64,000 nucleotides of DNA, taken from assembly GCF_049608145.1 (NCBI RefSeq), contig NZ_JBMYXF010000009.1, forward strand, positions 1 to 64,000, read 5' to 3'. Shown here in pieces: positions 43,203 to 50,892 of this stretch. Every line of letters begins with the position of its first letter. The stretch's first letter is position 1. Both the position numbers and the translations under genes were made by a program. The notes below the pieces were generated by a model, which searched no databases, was not told the DNA's origin, and worked only from the letters and a program-made list of their open reading frames with translations. The stretch comes from Halocynthiibacter sp049608145 (GTDB lineage: Bacteria; Pseudomonadota; Alphaproteobacteria; Rhodobacterales; Rhodobacteraceae).

Positions 43203-43907
43203 ATGGTTAAAAGTATCAAAAGCGGACGTGGTTATCGCGACCTAACGGTTAAGGTGAAAACTGCGCGCGGGCGGAAGTTGTCTTCCAAGCTCTGGCTGGA
43301 ACGTCAGTTGAACGATCCTTACGTCAAGCGCGCTCAGGTCGAAGGCTATCGCGGTCGCGCGGCGTTTAAGATCTTGGAACTGGACGAAAAATACCGCTTT
43401 CTTGTGCCGGGTGCGCGGGTGGTGGACTTGGGCTGTGCGCCTGGGGGCTGGTGCCAAGTGTCTGTTCCGCGCATTAATGCACTGGGTGAAAAATCGGGCA
43501 AGAAAGTTGGCACGATCCTTGGTGTGGATTTGCAGGAAGTTGAACCTATTCCTGGTGCTGAGATCCATGTTCTTGATTTCATGGAAGATGATGCCGATGA
43601 AAAGGTCAAAACATGGCTTGGTGGCAAGGCCGATGTGGTGATGTCTGATATGGCGGCTTCGTCATCTGGCCACAAACAAACGGACCACCTGCGCATTATG
43701 GCGCTGTGCGAAACTGCGGCTTATTTTGCGTTTGATGTGCTTGAAGAAGGCGGAACCTTTGTTGCAAAAGTTCTGGCCGGGGGCGCGGAAGGCGATTTAC
43801 AGAAACTGTTGAAGCAAAAATTCAAAAACGTAGCCCATATGAAACCACCGTCAAGCCGGGCGGACAGTTCCGAGAAATTTGTAATTGCCACGGGGTTTCG
43901 CGGTTGA
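43203..43907 (+). CDS. rlmE: 23S rRNA (uridine-2'-O)-methyltransferase RlmE (FtsJ)
   Basis: A 234-residue methyltransferase that modifies U2552 in the ribosomal A loop. SAM motif VDLGCAPGGWCQV, catalytic Asp region DVVMSDMAASSSGHKQTDH and Lys in GGTFVAKVLAGG are conserved. The N-terminus has a basic 40-residue extension. The start at 43203 follows AAGGATCAGAA. Confidence 0.94.
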   Translation: MVKSIKSGRGYRDLTVKVKTARGRKLSSKLWLERQLNDPYVKRAQVEGYRGRAAFKILELDEKYRFLVPGARVVDLGCAPGGWCQVSVPRINALGEKSGKKVGTILGVDLQEVEPIPGAEIHVLDFMEDDADEKVKTWLGGKADVVMSDMAASSSGHKQTDHLRIMALCETAAYFAFDVLEEGGTFVAKVLAGGAEGDLQKLLKQKFKNVAHMKPPSSRADSSEKFVIATGFRG

Positions 43908-43929
43908 TTTCATCGCGATGACTGAAATG

Positions 43930-43960
43930 AAAAAAGCCGGCGAATTTCGCCGGCTTTTTC
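43930..43960. terminator. Bidirectional terminator between rlmE and the helicase
   Basis: AAAAAGCCGGCGAA and TTCGCCGGCTTTTT form a perfect stem with runs of T on both strands, suiting both convergent genes. Confidence 0.88.
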
Positions 43961-43979
43961 GTGTCTCTAAATCTGAAGA

Positions 43980-46100
43980 TCAGTCTTTGCGACGTGGTTT
44001 GGCATTGCCACCTGTGTCAGCCGCACGGGCTTTGTTCTTCTTGCTGTTGGCTTTGCCTGCAGGTGGGGGTGGGCCCTTTTTATGCCGTGGCTTGCGCTCT
44101 TTTACTACGCCTTCAGGACGGCTGTCTTCGGGGCGGGGTTTACGGAAAGATTTTCCCGCATCACCTGCGCCGCTGTGCGCGGGTTTTGCGCCGGATTTTG
44201 CAGGCTTGTGGCCGTGTTTGCCCGGGCGTGCTTTTGGCTTTTTCTTGCTCTCGCCGCCGTCATTCCAATCATCACGTGCCGGACGTGCGGGTTTTTCGCC
44301 ACGTGGTTTGTCATCATAGCTGCGCTCTTTCGGAGCGTCATCCCATGTTTTTTTAGCACGTGGTTTGCGATCACGGGGGCCATCGTCACGATCACGTTTT
44401 TCCCATGGTTTGCCACCATCACGGCCGCCGTCACGCTTGCCACCGAATTTGCCGCCGCCACGTTTGTCACCAAACTTGCCGCCACCCTTACGTTCAGGTT
44501 TTTTGGCGTTCAACACCTCTTCCGGAACCACATCCAGAAGAGTCAGTTGTGCACCATCTTCTACGATCATGTCCGGGCCAACGGCTTTGACGAAACCATC
44601 AACCGAGCCTTCAGAAATCTCGACATAGGCGAGGGGGCCCATCAGGCGGATAGCGCCGAAATCATCACGAGACACGTCGCCAGCCTTGCAAAGCATTGGC
44701 AGAATGCGGCGTACTTCGGCACGTTCATTCTTTGGCAATTCCAGTGAGAACCAGCGGCTTGGGCCAAAGGGCTTGCGTTCGCGTGGGGCTTCTGCTGTGA
44801 CTTTTCGAATTTCTTCTGGCGCGGAATGCTTTGATGCGTACATGCGCAAAACGGCCAAAGCCAAGGCTTCTGAAGTATGGTTTTCGATCAAAGCAGCGGC
44901 TTGCAGTTTTTCAGCGTCAGTCGGCACATCAGACCACAACGGATCATTGGTCAGGCGTTCGCTGTCAGCCGCACGAACTTCGTCTGCGGTTGGTGCAGCC
45001 ACCCATTTGGCGGTCAGCTTTGCCCATTTCAGCAAGTTTTCCGCTTTACGACGCATCTTACCCGGTACGATCAGTGCGGAAATACCTTTGCGACCAGCCC
45101 GACCTGTACGACCAGAGCGGTGCAGAAGGGTTTCAGAACCGGTTGGCAGTTCTGCATGGATCACCAGATCAAGGTTTGGAAGATCAATCCCGCGCGCGGC
45201 AACGTCGGTTGCGACACAGACACGGGCACGACCATCGCGCATAGCCTGCAAGGCGTTTGTACGTTCGGATTGTGTCAACTCACCGGACAAAGCCACAACA
45301 GAAAGCCCACGGTTCGACAAACGTGATGTCATGCGCGACACCATAATACGTGTGTTACAGAACACGATCGCATTGGGGGATTCATGCAGGCGCAACAGGT
45401 TTATAATCGCGCTTTCGCTGTCGGCTGGGTGAACCTCTACTGCGTGATATTCAATGTCGGAATGCTGCTTATTTTCAGCTTTGGTGATGATGCGTTCCGC
45501 ATCCTGCTGAAAGTTTTTCGCAAGCTTGGCAATGGCCGCAGGAACCGTTGCCGAGAACATCAGTGTCTGGCGATCTTCGGGGCATGCTTCGAGAATGAAT
45601 TCGAGATCTTCACGAAAGCCAAGATCAAGCATCTCATCGGCTTCATCCATTACAACCGCGCGGATGTCAGATAGATCGATGGCGCCGCGTTGAATGTGGT
45701 CACGCAGGCGGCCAGGTGTTGCCACAGCAATATGGGCGCCCCGGGCCAGTGCACGGCGTTCATCGCGGCTGTCCATGCCACCAACACAGGATGCAATGTG
45801 CACACCGGCGGTGCCGTAAAGCCAAGACAGTTCGCGTTTCACCTGCATGGCAAGTTCGCGGGTGGGGGCAATAATCAAAGCGAGAGGAGCCCCAGCACGA
45901 TCAAAGCTTTCTTCTTCGCCTAGCAAAGTAGATGCAATAGCAATGCCAAAGCCGACCGTTTTACCTGATCCGGTTTGAGCCGATACAAGAAGGTCGCGTC
46001 CTGCGAGGTCAGGGTTGCTGACGGCTTGCTGAACAGGTGTCAGAGTTTCATAACCGCGCGCAGCAAGCGCTTTCGAAAGCGAAGGGTTCAAGGGGATCAT
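43980..46100 (-). CDS. DEAD-box RNA helicase with DbpA-type domain and basic tail
   Basis: A 706-residue ATP-dependent RNA helicase. Motif I AQTGSGKT is at 41-48; VVMDEADEMLDLGF (motif II), FSATVP (III) and HRSGRTGRAGRKG (VI) follow. Roughly residues 445-525 form a DbpA C-terminal-like RNA-binding domain (VRRILPMLCKAGDVSRDDFGAIRL). The last 170 residues are low-complexity, Gly/Arg/Lys/Asp-rich. The ATG at 46100 fits family N-termini better than 46133; neither has a strong ribosome-binding site. Confidence 0.9.
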   Translation of the reverse strand: MIPLNPSLSKALAARGYETLTPVQQAVSNPDLAGRDLLVSAQTGSGKTVGFGIAIASTLLGEEESFDRAGAPLALIIAPTRELAMQVKRELSWLYGTAGVHIASCVGGMDSRDERRALARGAHIAVATPGRLRDHIQRGAIDLSDIRAVVMDEADEMLDLGFREDLEFILEACPEDRQTLMFSATVPAAIAKLAKNFQQDAERIITKAENKQHSDIEYHAVEVHPADSESAIINLLRLHESPNAIVFCNTRIMVSRMTSRLSNRGLSVVALSGELTQSERTNALQAMRDGRARVCVATDVAARGIDLPNLDLVIHAELPTGSETLLHRSGRTGRAGRKGISALIVPGKMRRKAENLLKWAKLTAKWVAAPTADEVRAADSERLTNDPLWSDVPTDAEKLQAAALIENHTSEALALAVLRMYASKHSAPEEIRKVTAEAPRERKPFGPSRWFSLELPKNERAEVRRILPMLCKAGDVSRDDFGAIRLMGPLAYVEISEGSVDGFVKAVGPDMIVEDGAQLTLLDVVPEEVLNAKKPERKGGGKFGDKRGGGKFGGKRDGGRDGGKPWEKRDRDDGPRDRKPRAKKTWDDAPKERSYDDKPRGEKPARPARDDWNDGGESKKKPKARPGKHGHKPAKSGAKPAHSGAGDAGKSFRKPRPEDSRPEGVVKERKPRHKKGPPPPAGKANSKKNKARAADTGGNAKPRRKD

Positions 46101-46216
46101 CCATATGTGTGGTAGTGAGGCCAGAGGCGGCATCTACAGGCTTTTTCCCGCTAAGCATAGCGAAATTTTCAGAAAAAGTCTAAAAACCTATTGTTTGACT
46201 GACAAAAGGTGGAAAT

Positions 46217-46708
46217 TTAGGGGATTATGCGTTTCAGCATGTCTTCGGGGACCAGTAATTCATTGATCGTTGCCAATGTGTTGCCATTTTCGGCGTGCAG
46301 CATTCTGAGTTGTCGCCCCCAGCGTGTCTTTCCGGTTTCGGCGCAGGCAGTATAGTAAGTTGTGCGTTCAGACATATTTACCTGAATGTCGTAATTCATC
46401 AGAAGTTGGCCAAACAGAATATCAGTGCGCTGCAGATCGTCCAGAAAACCTTTGGGCAGCTGTGATTTCGTGATCTCAAGGGTCGCATCCAGAATAATGG
46501 CATCATGGCCCTGCCGATGAAGGGTTGAAAAACGTGTGAAAACGCTGTCGCCATCCCGGAAGTTGGTCTGGTGGGCGATCATTTCGCCAAAAACTTCGTT
46601 CAACCGAATTGTCATAAGGACATTATGTTCCAGCAATTTACGGCTGATTGGTGCAGTCATGCTGATACGGGCATATGTTGGTGCTGGAGAACTCAGTTGT
46701 TCGGGCAT
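46217..46708 (-). CDS. Unidentified protein, possibly chorismate-lyase-like
   Basis: A 163-residue soluble protein. The C-terminal half reads RTDILFGQLLMNYDIQV, TTYYTACAETG and GRQLRMLHAENGNTLATINE, which faintly recalls chorismate pyruvate-lyase/UTRA-like folds where a substrate strand ends near an Asn-Glu. The similarity is weak and I would not assign the reaction. No signal peptide. It stands alone between the helicase and a Na/Pi transporter. Confidence 0.55.
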   Translation of the reverse strand: MPEQLSSPAPTYARISMTAPISRKLLEHNVLMTIRLNEVFGEMIAHQTNFRDGDSVFTRFSTLHRQGHDAIILDATLEITKSQLPKGFLDDLQRTDILFGQLLMNYDIQVNMSERTTYYTACAETGKTRWGRQLRMLHAENGNTLATINELLVPEDMLKRIIP

Positions 46709-46976
46709 TTGTGTCTTTCAGGGGCTGTGTTTCGCCGCAATAGGGGAACTCTGATCATAATTTTCAGATATAGTCATCGCGGGGGAGCTGTCCATGTGAC
46801 GGTTTCGTTTTTATTGAAAAACATGCTGTTTTTGGATTTCTCTCTGGTTTTCCGACACAAAATGGGTGTTTTATGGCTAGATGTGTCGATTTCGCCTTCA
46901 GGGGGCGGTAATTTAGCAACCAAGGTAACGTCGCTGAGTTTGATGGTAAGTCACATAAAAAAGCGCGGGTAAGAGC

Positions 46977-48638
46977 ATGGCAATTATAAGTTTTCTGATT
47001 TCTTTGGCAGGGGCAACTATGTTGCTGTTGTTCGCTGTACGTATGGTGCGTACGGGGATTGAACGCAGTTACGGTGCATCATTTCAAAGACTTATGACTG
47101 CGCAAAACAATGTGCTAAAGGCCAGTTCCGCAGGTCTGGTGCTGGCTGTCGTTTTACAAAGCTCTGCTGCAGTGGCCTTGTTGACCGCAGGGTTTGCCGC
47201 CAGCGGTGTGCTGAGTTTCGCAACAGGTCTAGCGATTGTTTTGGGGGGCGATCTGGGCTCTGCGCTTGTTATTCAGATCTTGTCTTTTCGGCTGGATTGG
47301 CTTGTACCGTTGCTTCTGGCCATCGGGGGCTGGCTTTTCGTGAAGACGGAAAACCGCAAGGCCCGGCAGTTTGGCCGCATCCTGATGGGTGTTGCCTTTA
47401 TCTTGATTTCACTACGTTTTCTGCGCGAAGCCATGGATCCGATCCGAGACAGTTCGTTTTTGCCGGCAGTCGCAGGATATTTGGCTCGCGATTACATTAC
47501 CGCATTTCTTGTTGGCGCTGCGTTGGCCTTTGTTATGCACTCATCTGTCGCTGCCATTTTGATGTGCGTTACCCTGGTCGATATCGCTGCAATCCCGTTT
47601 GCCGCAGGTTTGTCTTTGATGTTGGGGGCCAATTTCGGCAGTGCATTTATCCCGGTTTGGCTGACGCGCGATATGTCCGCTGTTGCGCGGCGCTTGCCCT
47701 GGGCTAACTTGTTTTTGCGCGGAGCCTGGGCCGTATTTACCCTATTTGTTGTGAATGCCTTGTTGCGATCTGGTGCTGTAACAAGCCCCGAGGGGGGGCA
47801 GATGTTGGTGAACGCACATCTGGCCTTTAATGCGTCGCTTTTAATCCTGGCTTTGCCATTTTGTAAGATGCTCGAAGGCCCGCTGGTTCAACTGTTTTCT
47901 GAAAATGATGTAAATCAGGGCTTTGAAACTTTGCAACGTCCGGTATTAGCACTGGATGCGGCGGACCTTTCCTCACCAAATCAGGCACTTGCGGGATTGA
48001 AGCGGGAATTGTTGCGTATGTTGGACACCGTGGATGCGATGTTCCGGCCGGTTGTTGCATTGTATGAAACCGGTGATCGTGCACAAATAAAGATGGTCCG
48101 AAATATGGATGCCGAAGCCGATGCTGCATTGTCAGGCATCCGTAAATTTGTTGCCGCTATCCCAGAGAATGAGTTTGGAAAGGAGAATTCTAAGACCGCG
48201 CGGCACATGCTGGAATATGCTATTCGCCTTGAAACCGCCGGTGATGTGGTCGCCCAAAGACTGATGCAACTGGCTGAAACAACCGCGAAAAAGAAAATTA
48301 CCTTTTCAAAAAGTGGTTTTCTTGAACTTACCCGTTTGCATGAAGACATTCTGGCAAACCTGAAGTTGGCTTCCAATGTGTTGATTTCGGATGACCTGGA
48401 AAGCGCCCGTTTGCTGAGCCTTGAAAAAACAGAAATCAAACGTATGGAACGGGAAAGCCGAAAAAAGCATCTGAAGAGGCTGCAAAACGGAACCCAAGAA
48501 AGTTTTGACAGTTCCGATGTTCATCTGGAAACTTTGCGCGCTTTACGGGAATTCAATAGTCATATCTCAGCGGTTGCCTATCCCATTTTGTATAAAAACG
48601 GTCAGCTTCTTGAAACACGCCTTATTGAAAATCTGTAA
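46977..48638 (+). CDS. Sodium/phosphate cotransporter (NptA/YjbB-like)
   Basis: A 553-residue protein. The first half holds two inverted-topology PhoU-transporter repeats with QSSAA (61-65) and HSSVAAI motifs. The C-terminal half (about 330-550) is a PhoU-like helical domain (LEYAIRLETAGDVVAQRLM). It probably moves inorganic phosphate with Na+, in or out. The 268-base upstream gap presumably holds its promoter; I did not see a clear PhoB box. Confidence 0.88.
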   Translation: MAIISFLISLAGATMLLLFAVRMVRTGIERSYGASFQRLMTAQNNVLKASSAGLVLAVVLQSSAAVALLTAGFAASGVLSFATGLAIVLGGDLGSALVIQILSFRLDWLVPLLLAIGGWLFVKTENRKARQFGRILMGVAFILISLRFLREAMDPIRDSSFLPAVAGYLARDYITAFLVGAALAFVMHSSVAAILMCVTLVDIAAIPFAAGLSLMLGANFGSAFIPVWLTRDMSAVARRLPWANLFLRGAWAVFTLFVVNALLRSGAVTSPEGGQMLVNAHLAFNASLLILALPFCKMLEGPLVQLFSENDVNQGFETLQRPVLALDAADLSSPNQALAGLKRELLRMLDTVDAMFRPVVALYETGDRAQIKMVRNMDAEADAALSGIRKFVAAIPENEFGKENSKTARHMLEYAIRLETAGDVVAQRLMQLAETTAKKKITFSKSGFLELTRLHEDILANLKLASNVLISDDLESARLLSLEKTEIKRMERESRKKHLKRLQNGTQESFDSSDVHLETLRALREFNSHISAVAYPILYKNGQLLETRLIENL

Positions 48639-48734
48639 TCCCGCTAGAGTGTGAAAGGTTATTGACTGAAGATGTGTTGTAGTCAGAGCACTGATTTTCT
48701 TTGTGTGACATATCTGTTGCTGCAGTCGATTGTA

Positions 48735-49154
48735 TCAAAATAAATCGAACGCACCGGATTGTTTTATTTCGGTTTCTTCCTGTTTTGCTGGAAAAAGCCG
48801 TGATTTTAGACTCGAAAGAACCATATATTTTTCAAGTGCATCCTGTTCATGAAAGGCCAAGGTTTCATCTTGCGTCAGCGTTGCAAAAACGGCATGAAAC
48901 GTACTTAGATCTTCGAGGTTTTGTTGTAATCGATCAATGTTTTGTAGGTGAGAGATAAGGGAATCTGGGCAAACAGAGATTTCCGATACAGTCTCGCCGA
49001 TTTCTGATTGAATAACCGCGCATAGATCGGCGAGTCCATCCAAGACGGATGAAAGGTTTTCAAAAACTAACGATTTTGACAGATTGCTATCGGCGCACTC
49101 ATTCCGGGGAACGGTTCCGTCAATAGTATGTGTCAGGCTTTCTGGGCGCAACAT
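48735..49154 (-). CDS. cheT: CheT/CheZ-like candidate phosphatase, last gene of the che operon
   Basis: A 139-residue helical protein with no conventional annotation. Its start is immediately next to the cheY stop (TGA then ATG), so translation is coupled. Its central helix ISHLQNIDRLQQNLEDL has a DxxxQ motif (D74, Q78), the hallmark of CheZ-type CheY phosphatases. Sinorhizobium meliloti CheT, also encoded downstream in the che operon, is reported to carry such a motif. The remainder (YMVLSSLKSRLFP) has no known motif. The assignment rests on motif, size and position, not on sequence identity. Confidence 0.55.
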   Translation of the reverse strand: MLRPESLTHTIDGTVPRNECADSNLSKSLVFENLSSVLDGLADLCAVIQSEIGETVSEISVCPDSLISHLQNIDRLQQNLEDLSTFHAVFATLTQDETLAFHEQDALEKYMVLSSLKSRLFPAKQEETEIKQSGAFDLF

Positions 49155-49541
49155 TCAGAGGCGTCCAACCACGGCTTCAATACAGGTTTTCAGCTCTTGC
49201 GGGGTAAAGGGTTTCTTTAAGAAGTTATTCATACCTAATTGCTTGCCTGAGTCGATGACAGCGCGGTCCGCTCTGCCCGTGATCAGAATGAAACCTACAT
49301 TGCGAGTGTGTTCATTGCTACGCAGTGCATGCAGTAAGTGAAGGCCATCCATGTTAGGCATGTTGTAGTCTGATATCACCAAATGTACTGGGTACTTCTG
49401 AAACGCTGCAAGCGCAGATGTTCCATCGGCGACTGCAGTGACATCCCGAATGCCAAATTCGTCCAGCGCTTGGGTGATTAGACCCCGGCTTGTTGACATG
49501 TCGTCAACTACCATCACTCTGATTTGATCTTTTAGCGACAT
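49155..49541 (-). CDS. cheY: CheY-like response regulator (second)
   Basis: A 128-residue single-domain receiver. Acidic pocket D13-D14, phosphoacceptor D58 in VISDYNMPNMDG, conserved Thr in LITGRAD and Lys in FLKKPFTP are all present. The start at 49541 follows AAGGGGGCATTC. The frame is open to 49700 in the cheR gene but lacks family sequence. By analogy with S. meliloti it occupies the motor-CheY slot. Confidence 0.92.
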   Translation of the reverse strand: MSLKDQIRVMVVDDMSTSRGLITQALDEFGIRDVTAVADGTSALAAFQKYPVHLVISDYNMPNMDGLHLLHALRSNEHTRNVGFILITGRADRAVIDSGKQLGMNNFLKKPFTPQELKTCIEAVVGRL

Positions 49542-49564
49542 GAATGCCCCCTTTTCAGCTGGTG

Positions 49565-50428
49565 TTATTTGCTTGATTGCTTTTGGTATGCGGTCATTCC
49601 AGCGCTTCGATAATCTGGAGCTACGGCGTTTGTGAGACGTTCCGAATGTCCGATGAAAAGCCATCCCTCTTTGCGGTTGGCGTTTTGAAATTTTGGCCAA
49701 AGACTGTCTTGGGTATCTTGATCAAAATAGATAACAACGTTTCGGCAAAATATTAGGTCAAACTGGTTTTTCATTGGCCAATCTTTGAGCAGGTTCAAGG
49801 GATTGAACTTGATCAACTGACGAATTTCAGTGTTTATCTGCGCACCTGACAATGTTTTTGAGAAGAATTTTTCTTTATATCCATCTGGAAGATTGGCAAG
49901 TTCGGTCGTATCGTACACTCCTTGCCGGGCAAAAAGAAGTACCTTGGGATCAATGTCAGTAGCCAATATTTTCAGGTCGTAAATTGCCAGATTAGGGATA
50001 GCGTCGTACAGCTGCATTGCGATCGAATATGGTTCATGCCCACGAGAACAACCTGCAGACCAAATGCGTACTGGCTCTCCCAATTCTAGTCGTTTCTTTA
50101 GTTCTGGAATAACTTGTTCCATCAGAATTTTGAAATGATGAGGCTCCCTGAAAAAACTGGTCACATTTGTCGTCAGCGCGGAAATGAGCTCAGTTTTTTC
50201 ATTTGTATCACCGGATGTTTCGATTAGAGTGCAATACTCTTCGAAGCTATTCAGGCCGAGAACTTTGAGACGTTTGATAAGGCGAGATTCCATCATTGGC
50301 GCTTTTTGTTGTGTGAACAACAATCCGGCTTCTGACTTTGCGAACTTAGCAATTCGTTGAAAATCATCATCACGCATTTTCAATCTCTGGCTGGTTTCTG
50401 TCAAAGCAATTGGTTTTATAACGCTCAT
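49565..50428 (-). CDS. cheR: CheR chemoreceptor methyltransferase
   Basis: A 287-residue SAM-dependent methyltransferase that methylates receptor glutamates. The N-terminal helical domain precedes VTSFFREPHHF, the family LTNxTxFFR motif. The SAM motif reads SAGCSRGHEPYSIAM, a variant of the usual STGxEPYS, and DLIFCRNVVIYFD is intact. It overlaps cheW by four bases (ATGA). Confidence 0.93.
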   Translation of the reverse strand: MSVIKPIALTETSQRLKMRDDDFQRIAKFAKSEAGLLFTQQKAPMMESRLIKRLKVLGLNSFEEYCTLIETSGDTNEKTELISALTTNVTSFFREPHHFKILMEQVIPELKKRLELGEPVRIWSAGCSRGHEPYSIAMQLYDAIPNLAIYDLKILATDIDPKVLLFARQGVYDTTELANLPDGYKEKFFSKTLSGAQINTEIRQLIKFNPLNLLKDWPMKNQFDLIFCRNVVIYFDQDTQDSLWPKFQNANRKEGWLFIGHSERLTNAVAPDYRSAGMTAYQKQSSK

Positions 50429-50892
50429 GCTGCCAATGTCTCACCAGTTGTCAGTGTGTTTTGAAGGTCTAAGACCCGGATCATTCGTTCATTCTCAATG
50501 ATAAGAGAGCTCACAAACCGATGTTGGTTGTCTGCTGCCATGTCGGGTGGCGCTTGCAATTCCTCTCGTGCGATTGTCAAAATATCAGAAACAGCATCGA
50601 CCAGAAGGCCAACGGTTTCGCCTTCTTGTTGGACAACGATTACAACTGATCGATCGTTGTTTTCATCTGGTGGAAGTGCAAGACGAGCTGCTAGGTCGAT
50701 GATAGGTAAAACAGTACCACGAAGATTGATGACGCCTCGAACGTATTCAGGTGCGTGGGGAAGTGGTGTGGCTTCTGTCCATCCCCTAATCTCGCGAACG
50801 GACATTATATCGACGGTATACTCTTGGGCACCAATGCGGAAAGAAAGATATTCGGTCAGGTCAGCGGGGTTTTCCTGCAATTCGTCTGTCAT
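50425..50892 (-). CDS. cheW: CheW coupling protein
   Basis: A 155-residue adaptor joining receptors to CheA. The core EYTVDIMSVREIRGW, YVRGVINLRGTVLPIIDLAARL and GLLVDAVSDIL is typical. It overlaps cheA and cheR by four bases each, so the three are translated together. Confidence 0.95.
   Translation of the reverse strand: MTDELQENPADLTEYLSFRIGAQEYTVDIMSVREIRGWTEATPLPHAPEYVRGVINLRGTVLPIIDLAARLALPPDENNDRSVVIVVQQEGETVGLLVDAVSDILTIAREELQAPPDMAADNQHRFVSSLIIENERMIRVLDLQNTLTTGETLAA

Noticed and set aside
44082..45432. Several plus-strand frames opposite the helicase tail
   Set aside because: Low-complexity reverse of Gly/Arg/Lys-rich coding sequence; typical shadow frames.
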